A stretch of 64,000 nt of DNA, taken from NCBI RefSeq assembly GCF_009821115.1, contig NZ_VYTY01000006.1:62001-126000 (forward strand), read 5' to 3'. The position numbers and the translations under genes were made by a program. The DNA is from Nitrincola alkalisediminis (GTDB taxonomy: Bacteria > Pseudomonadota > Gammaproteobacteria > Pseudomonadales > Balneatricaceae). Shown here piece by piece: positions 27,147 through 37,485 of this stretch. How positions within the stretch are numbered: position 1 is the first letter of the stretch; each line of letters opens with the position of its first letter. The notes below the pieces were generated by a model. It was not told the origin of the DNA, did not search any database, and worked only from the letters and a program-made list of their open reading frames with translations.

Positions 27147-28667
27147 TCAGTCGACTTTAAGCTTATAGTCCATGCTTTTTAGAAATTCAGATTCATTTTC
27201 AAGATCTGCACATGTCAGTGGATGATGGTCAAGCCATCCTGACGGGAAGCTTAGGTGTAGCTTATTACCATCGACTTGCAAGCTGAAGGCCGGTAAGCGT
27301 GCTTTGCTACGGCTACGATGAAAGATGACGGCCAAGCGAAGCAAAAGACACAAACGCAGATACGCATCGCGTTTTTCGTCCGGTAGCGTTTTGTATTCGT
27401 CTTTAGGGAGTTTGCGACGATGTCCTTTGGCTAAAAAGGCCAGCATTTGCTGCTCTAAATGACTGAATCCTGCCAAGTCACAGTGTTGCAGTAAATAGGC
27501 ACTGTGGCGATGATAACGGTTGTGCGAAATGGTCAATCCAATTTCATGAGTGCGTGCTGACCAGCAGAGCATGTCATGGAATTCTGGATCATTCAGCTGC
27601 CATGCGTCTTTGACTTGTGCGAGCAGAATCAGTGCAGTAGCTTCAATGCGATAGGCGTGCTTGCTGTCAATGTGGTAACGTTGCATCAAGGCATTGATTG
27701 TCCGTTCACGCACGTCTTCATGGCGTAAACGCCCAGCCATATCGTAAAGTACACCTTCGCGAAGCGCACCATCCGAAAATGCCATGCTGTCAATATCCAG
27801 CGACTCAAAGGCGGCATCGAGAATGGCGACCCCTGCAGGTAATACGGCTTTGCGCTCGGGTTTAATCGTCGAAAGCATCAGTTGGTCCGAATGTCCGACC
27901 TGAAGTAAGTGAGCTTTAAGTTTGTTTAAAGCTTCGCGTGTAATCATACCATTCGAAAGGCCGAGTTCTGTGCAGGCTTGCAAGGTGGCTTTTATCGTGC
28001 CAGAAGAACCCACGCAGCTGCTCCAGCCTAAGCGCTTATAGTTGCGTCTGATGGATAAAAGCTCCTGTTGTGCAGCCATTTTGGCCTTGTAAAAGCCAGA
28101 CTCAGTAATTTTTCCATCTAAGAAAAACTCTTCATGGAAGCTTACGCATCCCATTTGTAGGCTTTCGAGCAGTTGGGGTTCAAAGCGTTCGCCGATAATA
28201 AACTCGGTACTGCCGCCGCCAATGTCAATCACTAAGCGTTTGCCTGAGTCGTCTGCAAGGCTATGAGAAACACCTAAGTAGATAAGACGTGCTTCTTCAT
28301 GTCCAGCAATGATTTGAATCGGTAGGCCCAAGATTTGAGCTGCTTTCTGTGCGAATTCATCGCCATTAAGGGCTTCTCGTAGCGCGTTGGTTGCAACCGC
28401 ACGTATTGATCGGCGAGGTAGCTCCGTTAAACGTTGAGCAAATCGGCTCAGACAATCGAGCCCTCTTTGCTGTGCTTCAGGTGTTAAAAGCCCTTCGTCG
28501 TCCATACCGGATGCAAGCTGTACTTTTTCCGACATGATATCAATGGGTTTTAATTCACCCTCAACATAGCGTGCGACGACCATGTGAAAACTATTCGATC
28601 CAATGTCGATGGCCGCCATCAATGCGCCGGGTTTATTGGGATCAATTGTGGCTGATTGTTCGTACAT
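27147..28667 (-). CDS. ppx: Exopolyphosphatase, Ppx/GppA family
   Basis: Degrades inorganic polyphosphate processively, or hydrolyses pppGpp. The 506 residues fit the E. coli Ppx type: ASKHA-fold ATPase-like motifs AAIDIGSNSFHMVV, TNALREA, AGHEEARLIYLG and DIGGGSTEFIIG, then a C-terminal HD-like helical region (ARTHEIGLTISHNRYHRHSAYL). Ppx and GppA cannot be told apart with certainty by eye, though proximity to trxA-rho is common for this family. Divergent from trxA. Confidence 0.93.
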   Translation of the reverse strand: MYEQSATIDPNKPGALMAAIDIGSNSFHMVVARYVEGELKPIDIMSEKVQLASGMDDEGLLTPEAQQRGLDCLSRFAQRLTELPRRSIRAVATNALREALNGDEFAQKAAQILGLPIQIIAGHEEARLIYLGVSHSLADDSGKRLVIDIGGGSTEFIIGERFEPQLLESLQMGCVSFHEEFFLDGKITESGFYKAKMAAQQELLSIRRNYKRLGWSSCVGSSGTIKATLQACTELGLSNGMITREALNKLKAHLLQVGHSDQLMLSTIKPERKAVLPAGVAILDAAFESLDIDSMAFSDGALREGVLYDMAGRLRHEDVRERTINALMQRYHIDSKHAYRIEATALILLAQVKDAWQLNDPEFHDMLCWSARTHEIGLTISHNRYHRHSAYLLQHCDLAGFSHLEQQMLAFLAKGHRRKLPKDEYKTLPDEKRDAYLRLCLLLRLAVIFHRSRSKARLPAFSLQVDGNKLHLSFPSGWLDHHPLTCADLENESEFLKSMDYKLKVD

Positions 28668-28790
28668 TGATTCTAATCTCTAATTTACTTTTAACAGAGA
28701 GTACTGGCTAAATGCCTATTCTGCCAGACCCTTTCGTGCTTAAGAAGCTTTTCACTATCTAGGTGATAGGGTATACCTATGAATATTCAG

Positions 28791-28831
28791 TTCACAATCA
28801 GTAAAAACTGGTGTTATTATCCATGTATAAT
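28791..28831 (+). promoter_or_regulatory. Candidate trxA promoter
   Basis: A perfect TATAAT at 28826-28831 sits 38 bases before the trxA ATG without a good -35. Overlapping it, TTCACA (28791-28796) and TATTAT (28815-28820) make a weaker pair with 18-base spacing. One of the two probably drives trxA. Confidence 0.4.
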
Positions 28832-28869
28832 CGATTACAAAGCACCAAGTGCAATGGAGAGAGAAGTTC

Positions 28870-29196
28870 ATGAGCGATATTATTGTTAACGTCACCGACG
28901 CAAGCTTTGAAGATGAGGTGGTGAAGTCTGATAGCCCCGTCTTGGTCGATTATTGGGCGGAGTGGTGTGGCCCATGCAAGATGATCGCCCCTGTCCTTGA
29001 GGAAATCGCTAAGGAATACGAAGGGCAGCTCAAGGTGTGCAAGCTGAACATTGATGAAAACAACGAAACGCCGCCAAAGTTCGGTATTCGCGGAATCCCA
29101 ACGTTAATGCTGTTCAAGGGGGGGAACGTTGAAGCGACTAAGGTAGGTGCATTGTCGAAGTCACAGTTGTCAGCTTTTATTGATGCAAATCTGTAA
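28870..29196 (+). CDS. trxA: Thioredoxin 1
   Basis: Small cytosolic disulfide reductase with the WCGPCK active site near residue 32 and the cis-Pro loop [11 protein letters not shown]. The frame opens seven codons earlier, but the ATG at 28870 preceded by GGAGAGAG gives 108 residues and the standard [13 protein letters not shown] start. Upstream of rho, the usual order; a leader of about 230 bases separates the two. Confidence 0.97.
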   Translation: MSDIIVNVTDASFEDEVVKSDSPVLVDYWAEWCGPCKMIAPVLEEIAKEYEGQLKVCKLNIDENNETPPKFGIRGIPTLMLFKGGNVEATKVGALSKSQLSAFIDANL

Positions 29197-29425
29197 TTGC
29201 TGAAACGGATGCGCGATTTACGTCGGTATATCGCGCATTTTGTTATCAGAAAACTAGACACCAGCTCATAAAATCTTTATATTTCCCTTATCTTTTACGT
29301 GTCGTTAGATGTTACTAGGTACAATAATCGTTACCTTTAGTTTCGATTGCTGTAATTAATCTTTCCAATCAATCCTCCGGCTACCATTCAATATCAGCCC
29401 ACTCTTGGCTGCATCCAAAGAAACT

Positions 29426-30685
29426 ATGAATCTTACCGAATTAAAATTAAAAAGTGTTCCTGATCTTCTAGAGATCGCAAATACCATGGGCCTACATAAT
29501 ATGGCTCGGTCTCGCAAACAAGATGTTATTTTTGCAATCTTGAAAAAACATGCCGTCAGTGGAGAAGACATCTACGGCGATGGTGTTTTGGAGATACTGC
29601 AAGATGGCTTCGGGTTTTTGCGTTCAGCAGACTCTTCGTACCTGGCAGGTCCCGACGACATTTATGTGTCACCTAGCCAAATACGACGCTTTAATCTACG
29701 AACGGGCGATACCATTGCAGGTAAAATTCGCCCACCAAAGGACGGTGAGCGTTATTTTGCACTGCTTAAAGTCAGTGAAATCAACTTCGACCGTCCTGAA
29801 AATGCCAAGAACAAAATCCTTTTTGAAAACCTCACCCCTTTATTTGCTCAGTCCCGCATTCGGATGGAAGTGGGAAATGGCAGTACCGAAGATATTACGG
29901 CACGCGTCATTGACTTGGTTTCACCTATGGGTAAAGGTCAGCGTGCGCTGATTGTGTCTCCGCCAAAAGCGGGTAAAACCTTAATGCTGCAAAATATCGC
30001 CAACAGCATTACGCGTAATAGCCCAGATTGCTACTTGATTGTCCTCTTGATAGATGAACGTCCTGAAGAAGTGACCGACATGCAGCGTACGGTCAGAGGT
30101 GAAGTTGTAGCTTCAACCTTTGATGAGCCGCCATCACGTCACGTTCAAGTGGCTGAAATGGTGTTGGAAAAGGCAAAACGCTTAACCGAGCATAAAAAGG
30201 ACGTTGTTATCCTTCTTGATTCGATTACACGTTTGGCGCGTGCCTACAACACAGTTATTCCATCCTCCGGTAAGGTATTAACGGGTGGTGTTGATGCGCA
30301 TGCCTTAGAACGCCCCAAGCGCTTCTTTGGTGCCGCTCGAAATATTGAAGAAGGTGGAAGCCTTACCATTATTGCCACGGCGCTGGTCGATACGGGCTCT
30401 AAAATGGACGAAGTCATTTACGAAGAGTTCAAGGGAACGGGTAATGCTGAGGTTCACCTTGATCGTAAAGTGGCCGAGAAACGAGTGTTCCCAGCGATTA
30501 ATATTCGTCGTTCCGGTACGCGCAGAGAAGACCTACTGACCACGGAAGATGAGTTGCAACGTATGTGGATTCTCAGAAAGTTACTTGATCCAATGGAAGA
30601 CGCAGCGGCGACAGAGTTTGTTATTGATAAGCTAAAAGATTTCAAAACAAATGATGAGTTCTTCTTGTCGATGAAGCGTAAGTAA
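29426..30685 (+). CDS. rho: Transcription termination factor Rho
   Basis: Hexameric RNA helicase for factor-dependent termination. From the ATG at 29426 the protein is 419 residues, the same as E. coli Rho; the longer frame from 29405 adds a non-family extension. N-terminal helices and the primary RNA-binding cold-shock-like domain ([20 protein letters not shown]), Walker A PPKAGKT near residue 180, Walker [17 protein letters not shown], the Q loop and the R loop ([10 protein letters not shown]) are intact. The leader between trxA and rho has no gene and could hold the autogenous rut control known in E. coli; that is inference. Confidence 0.98.
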   Translation: MNLTELKLKSVPDLLEIANTMGLHNMARSRKQDVIFAILKKHAVSGEDIYGDGVLEILQDGFGFLRSADSSYLAGPDDIYVSPSQIRRFNLRTGDTIAGKIRPPKDGERYFALLKVSEINFDRPENAKNKILFENLTPLFAQSRIRMEVGNGSTEDITARVIDLVSPMGKGQRALIVSPPKAGKTLMLQNIANSITRNSPDCYLIVLLIDERPEEVTDMQRTVRGEVVASTFDEPPSRHVQVAEMVLEKAKRLTEHKKDVVILLDSITRLARAYNTVIPSSGKVLTGGVDAHALERPKRFFGAARNIEEGGSLTIIATALVDTGSKMDEVIYEEFKGTGNAEVHLDRKVAEKRVFPAINIRRSGTRREDLLTTEDELQRMWILRKLLDPMEDAAATEFVIDKLKDFKTNDEFFLSMKRK

Positions 30686-30730
30686 CGATCTATTTCGATG
30701 TTGCTGACGTAAGTGTAACATCTTCAAACA

Positions 30731-30757
30731 GGTAGCGACCGCTTTGGCGTCGCTACC
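30731..30757. terminator. Hairpin between rho and ubiD
   Basis: GGTAGCGAC and GTCGCTACC form a 9-base stem with a 9-base loop. No T run follows, so it is at best a weak terminator or an mRNA end. Confidence 0.4.
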
Positions 30758-30778
30758 GCTCTCAAAAAAGTTATTGCC

Positions 30779-32269
30779 ATGTCTACACCAAAATACAAAG
30801 ATCTCCGAGATTTTATCCGAATGCTGGAGCAGCGCGGTGAACTGAAGCGCATCAAACAGCCTATCAATCCTGTTTTGGAAATGACTGAAATCTGTGATAG
30901 AACGCTGCGAGCCAGCGGGCCTGCGCTATTGTTTGAAAACCCTGTTGGCTTTAAATACCCTGTCCTTGCTAACCTGTTTGGAACCCCTGAGCGTGTTGCG
31001 TTAGGCATGGGTGAAGAGTCTGTTTCGGCGTTGCGAGATGTGGGTAAGTTGCTGGCACAGCTGAAAGAGCCTGAACCGCCTAAGGGTTTTAAAGACGCTT
31101 GGGAAAAACTGCCAGTGTTTAAGCACGTCTTGAATATGGGGCCTAAGTTGGTACGTTCGGCACCTTGTCAGGAATATGTCATTGAGGGTGATGATGTTGA
31201 CTTGTATCAGCTGCCAATTCAGACCTGCTGGCCGGGAGATGCTGGACCTTTAGTGACTTGGCCACTGGTCATCACGCGTGGGCCGAATAAACCGCGTCAA
31301 AACCTAGGTATTTACCGTCAGCAGCTCATTGGCCGCAATAAGCTGATTATGAGATGGTTGGCCCATCGTGGGGGAGCACTAGACTTCCGTGAATGGCAAC
31401 AGGCAAATCCTGGGCAGCCGTTTCCCGTTGCCGTGGCATTGGGAGCTGATCCCGCGACTATTTTAGGTGCCGTGACTCCGGTTCCTGATACGCTGTCGGA
31501 GTATGCATTCGCAGGTTTATTGCGCGGTGGCAAAACGGAATTGGTTAAGTGTATTGGCAATGATTTGCAGGTGCCTGCAAGCGCTGAGTTTGTTCTCGAA
31601 GGGTATATTTACCCAGATGAGATGGCGGATGAAGGGCCGTTTGGGGATCATACGGGCTACTACAATGAAGTGGATCGTTTTCCGGTCTTTACGGTTGAGC
31701 GAGTTACGCACCGTAAAGACCCGATTTATCACAGCACCTACACGGGGCGGCCACCGGACGAGCCGGCCATTTTAGGGGTTGCTCTGAATGAAGTTTTCGT
31801 GCCGATATTGCAAAAGCAGTTCCCCGAGATCATTGATTTTTATTTACCACCCGAGGGCTGTTCTTATCGGATGGCGGTTGTGACGATTAAAAAACAGTAT
31901 CCTGGTCATGCAAAACGTGTCATGTTGGGTGTTTGGTCATTTTTGCGCCAATTTATGTACACTAAGTTTGTTGTTGTTTGTGATGATGATGTCAACGCTC
32001 GCGATTGGAAAGACGTGATTTGGGCGATTACCACACGAATGGACCCTTCTCGAGATACCGTCATGATTGAAAATACGCCGATTGATTATCTTGACTTTGC
32101 ATCTCCTGTTTCTGGCTTAGGCTCCAAAATGGGGATGGATGCGACCAACAAATGGCCTGGAGAAACTCAGCGTGAGTGGGGAGAGCCCATTGCGATGAGT
32201 GATGACATCAAGCAGCGAGTGGATGAGTTGTGGGATAGTCTAGATATCCTTGGAGGAGCACAGAATTGA
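30779..32269 (+). CDS. ubiD: 4-hydroxy-3-polyprenylbenzoate decarboxylase
   Basis: Prenylated-FMN-dependent decarboxylase of ubiquinone synthesis, dependent on the UbiX flavin prenyltransferase encoded elsewhere. 496 residues, as in E. coli (497). Conserved stretches: [20 protein letters not shown] at the start, the active-site NLGIYRQQ and RGGALDFRE region, and [16 protein letters not shown] with the catalytic Glu. Its stop TGA lies inside the TTG start of fre, so the pair is translationally coupled. Confidence 0.97.
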   Translation: MSTPKYKDLRDFIRMLEQRGELKRIKQPINPVLEMTEICDRTLRASGPALLFENPVGFKYPVLANLFGTPERVALGMGEESVSALRDVGKLLAQLKEPEPPKGFKDAWEKLPVFKHVLNMGPKLVRSAPCQEYVIEGDDVDLYQLPIQTCWPGDAGPLVTWPLVITRGPNKPRQNLGIYRQQLIGRNKLIMRWLAHRGGALDFREWQQANPGQPFPVAVALGADPATILGAVTPVPDTLSEYAFAGLLRGGKTELVKCIGNDLQVPASAEFVLEGYIYPDEMADEGPFGDHTGYYNEVDRFPVFTVERVTHRKDPIYHSTYTGRPPDEPAILGVALNEVFVPILQKQFPEIIDFYLPPEGCSYRMAVVTIKKQYPGHAKRVMLGVWSFLRQFMYTKFVVVCDDDVNARDWKDVIWAITTRMDPSRDTVMIENTPIDYLDFASPVSGLGSKMGMDATNKWPGETQREWGEPIAMSDDIKQRVDELWDSLDILGGAQN

Positions 32270-33006
32270 AAAGTTACACGACAGATATCGTCAATGTCAG
32301 TTTATTGAACCATGATGTGTATCGAGTCCGTTTACGTTTGGCAGACGCTCAGCAACGGTTGGAATTTATTGCGGGCCAATATTTGGATTTAGAATTGCCT
32401 GATGGGCGCAAAGCATCTTTCTCGATTGCGTCTGCACCTGATCAAAGCAGCGATTTGGAACTGCATATCCGTGCGATGCCCGAGAGCCTTTTAAATACAG
32501 CAATCTTGACGCATCTGCAGACCCAGCCACAGGTGCGTGTCACCTTGGGTATGGGGACCTGTTGCCTAGATGTACACAGATTGAAGCCTGAGCAGCACTT
32601 AATCTTTGTGGCCGCAAGCACAGGATTTGCTCAAATTAAAAGTATGGTTGAGCATTTGCTCGCCAATCAAGTGATGAATCCCATCGATATTTATTGGGGG
32701 GCTCGTCAGCGTGAAGATATGTATTTAGTGGATTTGCCGCATCAGTGGTCCAAAGAGCATAAAAATGTGCACTTTGTGCCAGTCTTGAGCGAGGAGGATG
32801 CTGAATGGATGGGGCGTAAAGGAATGTTGCCCAGCGCAATTCAAGAAGACCTGCCGAGTGATCTGACTCAGTTAAGGGTTTACATTAGTGGGTCACCTGC
32901 CATGGTATACGCATTAGTGGATGTGTTGGAAGACAAAGGCGTGCAGGAAGATCAGATCTTTGCGGATGCGTTTGCCTATGCGCCAAGGCCTGTGCGACAG
33001 GTTTAA
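32266..33006 (+). CDS. fre: NAD(P)H-flavin reductase
   Basis: Reduces free flavins with NAD(P)H; supplies reduced FMN and in E. coli helps ferric iron reduction. 246 residues of the ferredoxin-reductase-like fold: FAD-domain motif [11 protein letters not shown] (RxxS), the NAD-binding segment [19 protein letters not shown], and [10 protein letters not shown]. It starts with TTG at 32266, overlapping the ubiD stop, with GGAGG upstream. The ubiD-fre order matches E. coli. An intrinsic terminator follows. Confidence 0.92.
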   Translation: MKSYTTDIVNVSLLNHDVYRVRLRLADAQQRLEFIAGQYLDLELPDGRKASFSIASAPDQSSDLELHIRAMPESLLNTAILTHLQTQPQVRVTLGMGTCCLDVHRLKPEQHLIFVAASTGFAQIKSMVEHLLANQVMNPIDIYWGARQREDMYLVDLPHQWSKEHKNVHFVPVLSEEDAEWMGRKGMLPSAIQEDLPSDLTQLRVYISGSPAMVYALVDVLEDKGVQEDQIFADAFAYAPRPVRQV

Positions 33007-33024
33007 GTTGGTGTGTATTGCTGT

Positions 33025-33055
33025 AAAAAAAAGGGTCATAACAGACCCTTTTTTT
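33025..33055. terminator. Bidirectional intrinsic terminator
   Basis: AAGGGTC/GACCCTT stem with a six-base loop, flanked by A and T runs of about eight. It serves fre and the hem operon, whose last gene ends at 33077. Confidence 0.9.
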
Positions 33056-33076
33056 ATGCATCCTGTAGTGCAGTGT

Positions 33077-34324
33077 TTAGGTTGCTTTGAGTGCCGGGGG
33101 TGGCAAGGGTAAATCAGGGAGTTGGCTGCTCAGAAGCTCAATACTCCGATTCAGTTGCTCGCTGGCCTCAAGAGGTTTGCCGAGATGCTTCAAAAGTCTT
33201 GCGTATTCTGCGAGATGTTCAGGTGTCTCCTGAGACGCCAGAGTCATTTGATAATACTCAGCGGCTTCTTCCCACTCTTGATTGAGAAGGGAGAGGCGAG
33301 CAAGGGCTAATCTTAGCCCGTGGCTCTCAGGGTGTGCGGAAAGCCATGCCTTCGCTTGATCAAGAAGCTTTCGTGGCTTGGCGATCTGTACTTGTCCATA
33401 CAGCTCAATCAGTTTTTCACTCCAACTGTTGTTGAGCGTCTCGCGCAGTAAGGTTTCGGCTGCTGCAAACCCCTTGTGTTCGATGAGTTGCTGGGCGTAT
33501 TCAGCCACCACGTCATTTTGTTTCGCAACTGTTTTGGGTAAGGTAACCCAAAGGCTTTGCAAATGCTTGACGGCATTCTCGTCGGTGAGGGTGTTTTGCT
33601 GTTTGAACTGCTTAAGAAGACCCAAACAAGCGTCTTTTTCAATGCGCTGCAACTGCGAGTTGGTCAGTGCTTCGTATTTTTTTAGGTCTGGAAGGAGGTC
33701 AACGAGACCTTGCCAGTCATCGAGCCCCACATAGACTTCTTTAAGCAGAACTAGAATTTGTTTGTTTCGCGGTTCTGTCCGACGAAGGTTTAACAGAAGC
33801 GTGAGTGCGGCTTCCACTTGTCCACGGTTGACCTTGAATTGAGCTTCAGTGATTTTAATGGTTACGTCGGCCTCAGGGGCTGCTTTTAAGGCCTTTTTTA
33901 GCAACAAATCAGCGTTCTGGTGGTCACCACCTTCATTGGCGGCACGTGCGGCTGCAAGGTAGTTAATCAGCGGAACGCCGGACTTTTCAGCTGATTGGCT
34001 GAGCAAGTTCTGTGCCTTCAAACAGTCGCCTTGTGACAGTTGTAAAAAGCCTTTAAGGGTTTCTTTGTTTGCTGCTTTTTGCTGTCTTTTTTCACGCCAG
34101 TTACGGAATTTCTCCCAAGGCAGGTGAGTGTTAAAAAACAGATTCACAAGGCCATGAGCAATGAAAAAGGCGATAAGGCCCGCAATTAAGAATACCCAAA
34201 GAGTGGTTTCAATCGTCGTTTGCTTGAAAGCCACTAATACATATCCAGTGTCTTGCATCATGAGCTGACCAGCCCATGCACCAGCGACTAAGACGATGAG
34301 CACCAGTAGAAAGAAACGTTTCAT
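33077..34324 (-). CDS. hemY: HemY, TPR membrane protein of the hem operon
   Basis: A 415-residue inner-membrane protein with two N-terminal helices (about 3-23 and 40-62) followed by a TPR-rich domain. The family is tied to heme synthesis through gene order, but its biochemical role remains unclear; it is not the oxidase also called HemY in Gram-positives. It overlaps hemX by one base (TAATG). Last gene of hemC-D-X-Y. Confidence 0.93.
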   Translation of the reverse strand: MKRFFLLVLIVLVAGAWAGQLMMQDTGYVLVAFKQTTIETTLWVFLIAGLIAFFIAHGLVNLFFNTHLPWEKFRNWREKRQQKAANKETLKGFLQLSQGDCLKAQNLLSQSAEKSGVPLINYLAAARAANEGGDHQNADLLLKKALKAAPEADVTIKITEAQFKVNRGQVEAALTLLLNLRRTEPRNKQILVLLKEVYVGLDDWQGLVDLLPDLKKYEALTNSQLQRIEKDACLGLLKQFKQQNTLTDENAVKHLQSLWVTLPKTVAKQNDVVAEYAQQLIEHKGFAAAETLLRETLNNSWSEKLIELYGQVQIAKPRKLLDQAKAWLSAHPESHGLRLALARLSLLNQEWEEAAEYYQMTLASQETPEHLAEYARLLKHLGKPLEASEQLNRSIELLSSQLPDLPLPPPALKAT

Positions 34325-35610
34325 TAATTGCCTCCTTCTCTTTGTAAGCGTCTGACTTCAGCCATGTGATCCTTGAGTGCGTTGAGAGACGTGGCAATTG
34401 AAGGCAGCTCTGGCGCGACTTGGAAGGATTTAAGTTCTTCTATGGCACGCAGCAATGAAATAGCATTGGCTTCTGTTGTGTCAAAGTAGTCTCCGATCCA
34501 GGTTGATGCCTTCGATAAGCTCTCTTCGTATGCGCCTTGACGACGTTGTAAAAGGGCGGTCTGCGCCTGCTCAAACATTAAGTGGAGATTCTGCTGTAAA
34601 TAGTAGATTTGATCCGGGGCCAATAAGGGAGCAATCGGTGCATCTCTGTGTTGAATAACAATCAGTTGATCCAGCTTGTCCATGGCTTTGTTGAGTGCCG
34701 CTTTGGCGCCTGCTCCCCAGCTCTCTTTTAAAGAGTCCGGTGTCACATCATCCAATAAATTGGGTAGTTGGCGTTGATCAGAGGGGTGAGACATGCGCAG
34801 TTGTGCCGTTTGTTGGCTCATTGCGCTTAAGCGTAAGAAAATGCCCTCCACGTCCAGTCTTGGCACGCCTTCCAAAGCACTGATGTCTGCCGCTAAGCTT
34901 TGACGAATTGGGTATAGCGAAACATCGTCAGCTTCTTGTAACACCTTATCGGCGGATCTGAGCAGAGCCAAGGCGCCTGATGCCGAATTTTCCATTAAGA
35001 CGCGCTGGTTAGCCAGACGCAGTAAGTACTCAGCTTCTGCCAGTAACCAGTCTTTATCGGCAACCTGCTGTTGTGCATTCATTTGTTGTACGGCTTGCGT
35101 TAAGCGGCCATGCAGCGTTTCGATGCTTTGTTCCGTTTGTGTGCTCAATGAGCGCAGTTGTTCAGTGCGCTCTTGAACTTGGCCTAACTGTTGACTAAGG
35201 CCGCTGATGCGCTCGCTGCTGTCCGCTTTAGCACTGGCTAGTGCGCTGTCTAGGTTTGCAGAGAGAAGTTGCAGTTGAGTGCGAGATTGCTCGCTGGACC
35301 AATACATATAGCCACTTAGACCCAGCGCCGCCACTGACAACACTAAAGCGACCTTCCCTGACCAGCTCGATGAGTTGGGTTGGGTCACAGGCGCCACTTC
35401 AGGCTTGGTGGGTGTTTCTGTAGACGCTATTTTGGGCTCGGCACTAGGTTCCGCTGCGGATGCACTTGGGTCGCTTGCGCTTGCTTCGTTAGTGTCAGGG
35501 CTGGAAGGCGTTGGCTCATCTGCACGATTGCTATCGGTTGCAGGGGCCGTTTGTTCAGGTTGAGTTTTCTTGGTCGTGCTATCGTTCTTCTTCTCTGGTG
35601 TGTCTTTCAT
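34324..35610 (-). CDS. hemX: HemX membrane protein (formerly uroporphyrinogen methyltransferase)
   Basis: A 428-residue protein: the first 80 residues are cytoplasmic and rich in Thr, Pro, Ala, Ser and Glu; one helix spans about 86-104; the rest is periplasmic, with a coiled-coil from about 108 to 165 and a helical domain. Despite its old name, no SAM methyltransferase motif is visible. Third gene of the hemCDXY operon, overlapping hemD by four bases. The low-complexity N-terminus varies widely in the family. Confidence 0.92.
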   Translation of the reverse strand: MKDTPEKKNDSTTKKTQPEQTAPATDSNRADEPTPSSPDTNEASASDPSASAAEPSAEPKIASTETPTKPEVAPVTQPNSSSWSGKVALVLSVAALGLSGYMYWSSEQSRTQLQLLSANLDSALASAKADSSERISGLSQQLGQVQERTEQLRSLSTQTEQSIETLHGRLTQAVQQMNAQQQVADKDWLLAEAEYLLRLANQRVLMENSASGALALLRSADKVLQEADDVSLYPIRQSLAADISALEGVPRLDVEGIFLRLSAMSQQTAQLRMSHPSDQRQLPNLLDDVTPDSLKESWGAGAKAALNKAMDKLDQLIVIQHRDAPIAPLLAPDQIYYLQQNLHLMFEQAQTALLQRRQGAYEESLSKASTWIGDYFDTTEANAISLLRAIEELKSFQVAPELPSIATSLNALKDHMAEVRRLQREGGN

Positions 35611-36413
35611 GCCGGTTGTTCCAATTCGTTGGCAGGAAGTATTGCCTGAACCATTGATTCATCATCTGGTCCAGACGCAACCCTGACCCGGGTGAATCCC
35701 AAACCTTGTGCTAATTCAGCAATTCTTTGGCTGGGAACGATTAACAAGCTTAAAAAAATTGATTGGCGCTGCTCTGTGGAAAGCTGGCCTACGATGGACA
35801 ATAGGTTGGTCAGCACCTCGCCACTGGTTGCTAGAATGGCAGCAGGTGGGTGAGCGATCACAGCGTCATAAATAACCTGTTCAGAATAGCGGGGGCAGCG
35901 ACGATAGTAAACTGTTCTATAATCGACTTTAGCACCACGTTGGGTGAGTGTGTCGTAAATAAGACGTCGGCCGTCTTGTCCGCGAAGGATGAGGACGCGT
36001 TGCCCTGCAACCCTTTGAAGACGCGCGTCCGCCAGTAAACTTTCGGAGTCGAAGCCCATTTCAACAGACCAAGCCGGAATGTCTAAACTTTGCAGGCGTT
36101 TGCAGGTCTGTTGGCCAATGCCGATCCACTCGACGCCGATGGGCAATTGAGGCCAATAGGTATCGATCCAGTCATACGCACATTCAGCTGCATTAGGGCT
36201 TACAAAAATAACGAATTGATAGGTATCGATATTTTGGATGCTGTCTTTTAATGGCCAATAGTCCGCTGTATTTATCTCGGTAACAGGCTCGATTTCCAAT
36301 GCCGGAAGTGCGACGGCCTGTGCCCCTAGCTGCGCCAAGCGTTCACATTGAGCAGCGTTTTGATGCGCTGCCCGCAATACCAAGACATGACGGCCTTGTA
36401 AGGGTTTATCCAT
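35607..36413 (-). CDS. hemD: Uroporphyrinogen-III synthase
   Basis: Cyclises hydroxymethylbilane to uroporphyrinogen III with inversion of ring D. The family is poorly conserved; support comes from the start [25 protein letters not shown], the [28 protein letters not shown] stretch (in two halves) and position directly after hemC. The ATG at 36413 overlaps the hemC stop by eight bases; an in-frame ATG five codons earlier is the alternative. 268 residues. Confidence 0.92.
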   Translation of the reverse strand: MDKPLQGRHVLVLRAAHQNAAQCERLAQLGAQAVALPALEIEPVTEINTADYWPLKDSIQNIDTYQFVIFVSPNAAECAYDWIDTYWPQLPIGVEWIGIGQQTCKRLQSLDIPAWSVEMGFDSESLLADARLQRVAGQRVLILRGQDGRRLIYDTLTQRGAKVDYRTVYYRRCPRYSEQVIYDAVIAHPPAAILATSGEVLTNLLSIVGQLSTEQRQSIFLSLLIVPSQRIAELAQGLGFTRVRVASGPDDESMVQAILPANELEQPA

Positions 36414-37338
36414 GTGATGCATAAACACTTTTTAACACGTCATCAGCACCCGCCGCCAATAAACGTTCGGCAAGGGTGATGCCCAAGGATTCGGCTTGAT
36501 CTCTAGGGCCGCGAATGTCATCTCGCAAAACAAGGGTGCCATCTGGGCGTCCGACCAGTCCTCGTAACCAAAGCTGATCCCCTTCTAGCAGAGCGTAGCA
36601 TCCAATGGGTACTTGGCATCCACCTTCAAGACGGCGGTTCATGGCGCGCTCGGCCAAGACTCGGTCAGCGGTGTCAAGATCATGCAGAGGTTGGAGTAGT
36701 GCGATGAGTTCATGATCGTCTAGTCGACACTCAATCCCAACCGCGCCTTGGCCGCCGGCTGGCAGGCTCTCTTCAGCGGGGATTTCCTGACGGATGCGCG
36801 TTTCAAGTTGCAGGCGAATCAAACCTGCGGTCGCAAGGATGATGGCATCAAACTCTCCCGCATCCAGTTTACCAAGGCGTGTTTGCACATTGCCGCGTAA
36901 GCTTGAAACAATTAGGTCGGGGCGACGTTCACGGATTTGGACTTCTCGGCGTAACGATGAGGTGCCAACGCGTGCGCCCAGTGGTAAATCATCCAGAGAA
37001 TTGAAATGATTGCTGACAAAGGCATCTGTCGGCTTTTCGCGAGGGCAGATCACCGCAAGGCCTAATCCTTCAGGGAACTCCATAGGCACGTCTTTCATAG
37101 AGTGGACGGCTATGTCTGCTCGATATTCGAGCATGGCGGTTTCCAGTTCTTTGACGAATAGCCCTTTGCCTCCGATTTTGGCCAAGGGCGTGTCGAGGAT
37201 TTTGTCGCCTTGGGTGACCATTGTGACCAACTCGATCGTTAATTCGGGGTGGTGACGTTCCAATTCGGATTTCACGTATTCTGCTTGCCAAAGAGCAAGC
37301 AGGCTACGACGCGTAGCAATTCGTATGGTTCTGCTCAT
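36406..37338 (-). CDS. hemC: Hydroxymethylbilane synthase (porphobilinogen deaminase)
   Basis: Polymerises four porphobilinogens into hydroxymethylbilane on a dipyrromethane cofactor. From the ATG at 37338 it has 310 residues (E. coli 313); upstream extension is not conserved. Motifs: [19 protein letters not shown] at the start in part, KGLFVKELE, the catalytic Asp in [19 protein letters not shown] and the cofactor cysteine in [12 protein letters not shown]. First gene of the hem operon and divergent from argH, a widespread arrangement. Confidence 0.97.
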   Translation of the reverse strand: MSRTIRIATRRSLLALWQAEYVKSELERHHPELTIELVTMVTQGDKILDTPLAKIGGKGLFVKELETAMLEYRADIAVHSMKDVPMEFPEGLGLAVICPREKPTDAFVSNHFNSLDDLPLGARVGTSSLRREVQIRERRPDLIVSSLRGNVQTRLGKLDAGEFDAIILATAGLIRLQLETRIRQEIPAEESLPAGGQGAVGIECRLDDHELIALLQPLHDLDTADRVLAERAMNRRLEGGCQVPIGCYALLEGDQLWLRGLVGRPDGTLVLRDDIRGPRDQAESLGITLAERLLAAGADDVLKSVYASHG

Positions 37339-37440
37339 AATGTGGGCCCTGTCACCGCGATTAATCATCTTAAAATACATGGGATTGTATCAGAAGACAG
37401 TGTTTCAGGCGAAATCCTACGTCCATTATGATGATAACAT

Positions 37441-37449
37441 TGGTATAAT
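37441..37449 (+). promoter_or_regulatory. Extended -10 promoter of argH
   Basis: TGGTATAAT is a perfect extended -10 (TGn-TATAAT) 37 bases before the argH start. No good -35 is seen, which extended -10 promoters tolerate. No clear ArgR box was recognised. Confidence 0.55.
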
Positions 37450-37485
37450 TGCGTTTATTTTTTAGCCCTTCACGGAGATCTCAAC

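Noticed and set aside
29197..29425. A small gene in the trxA-rho gap
   Set aside because: No frame with a start signal or family resemblance; more consistent with a rho leader.
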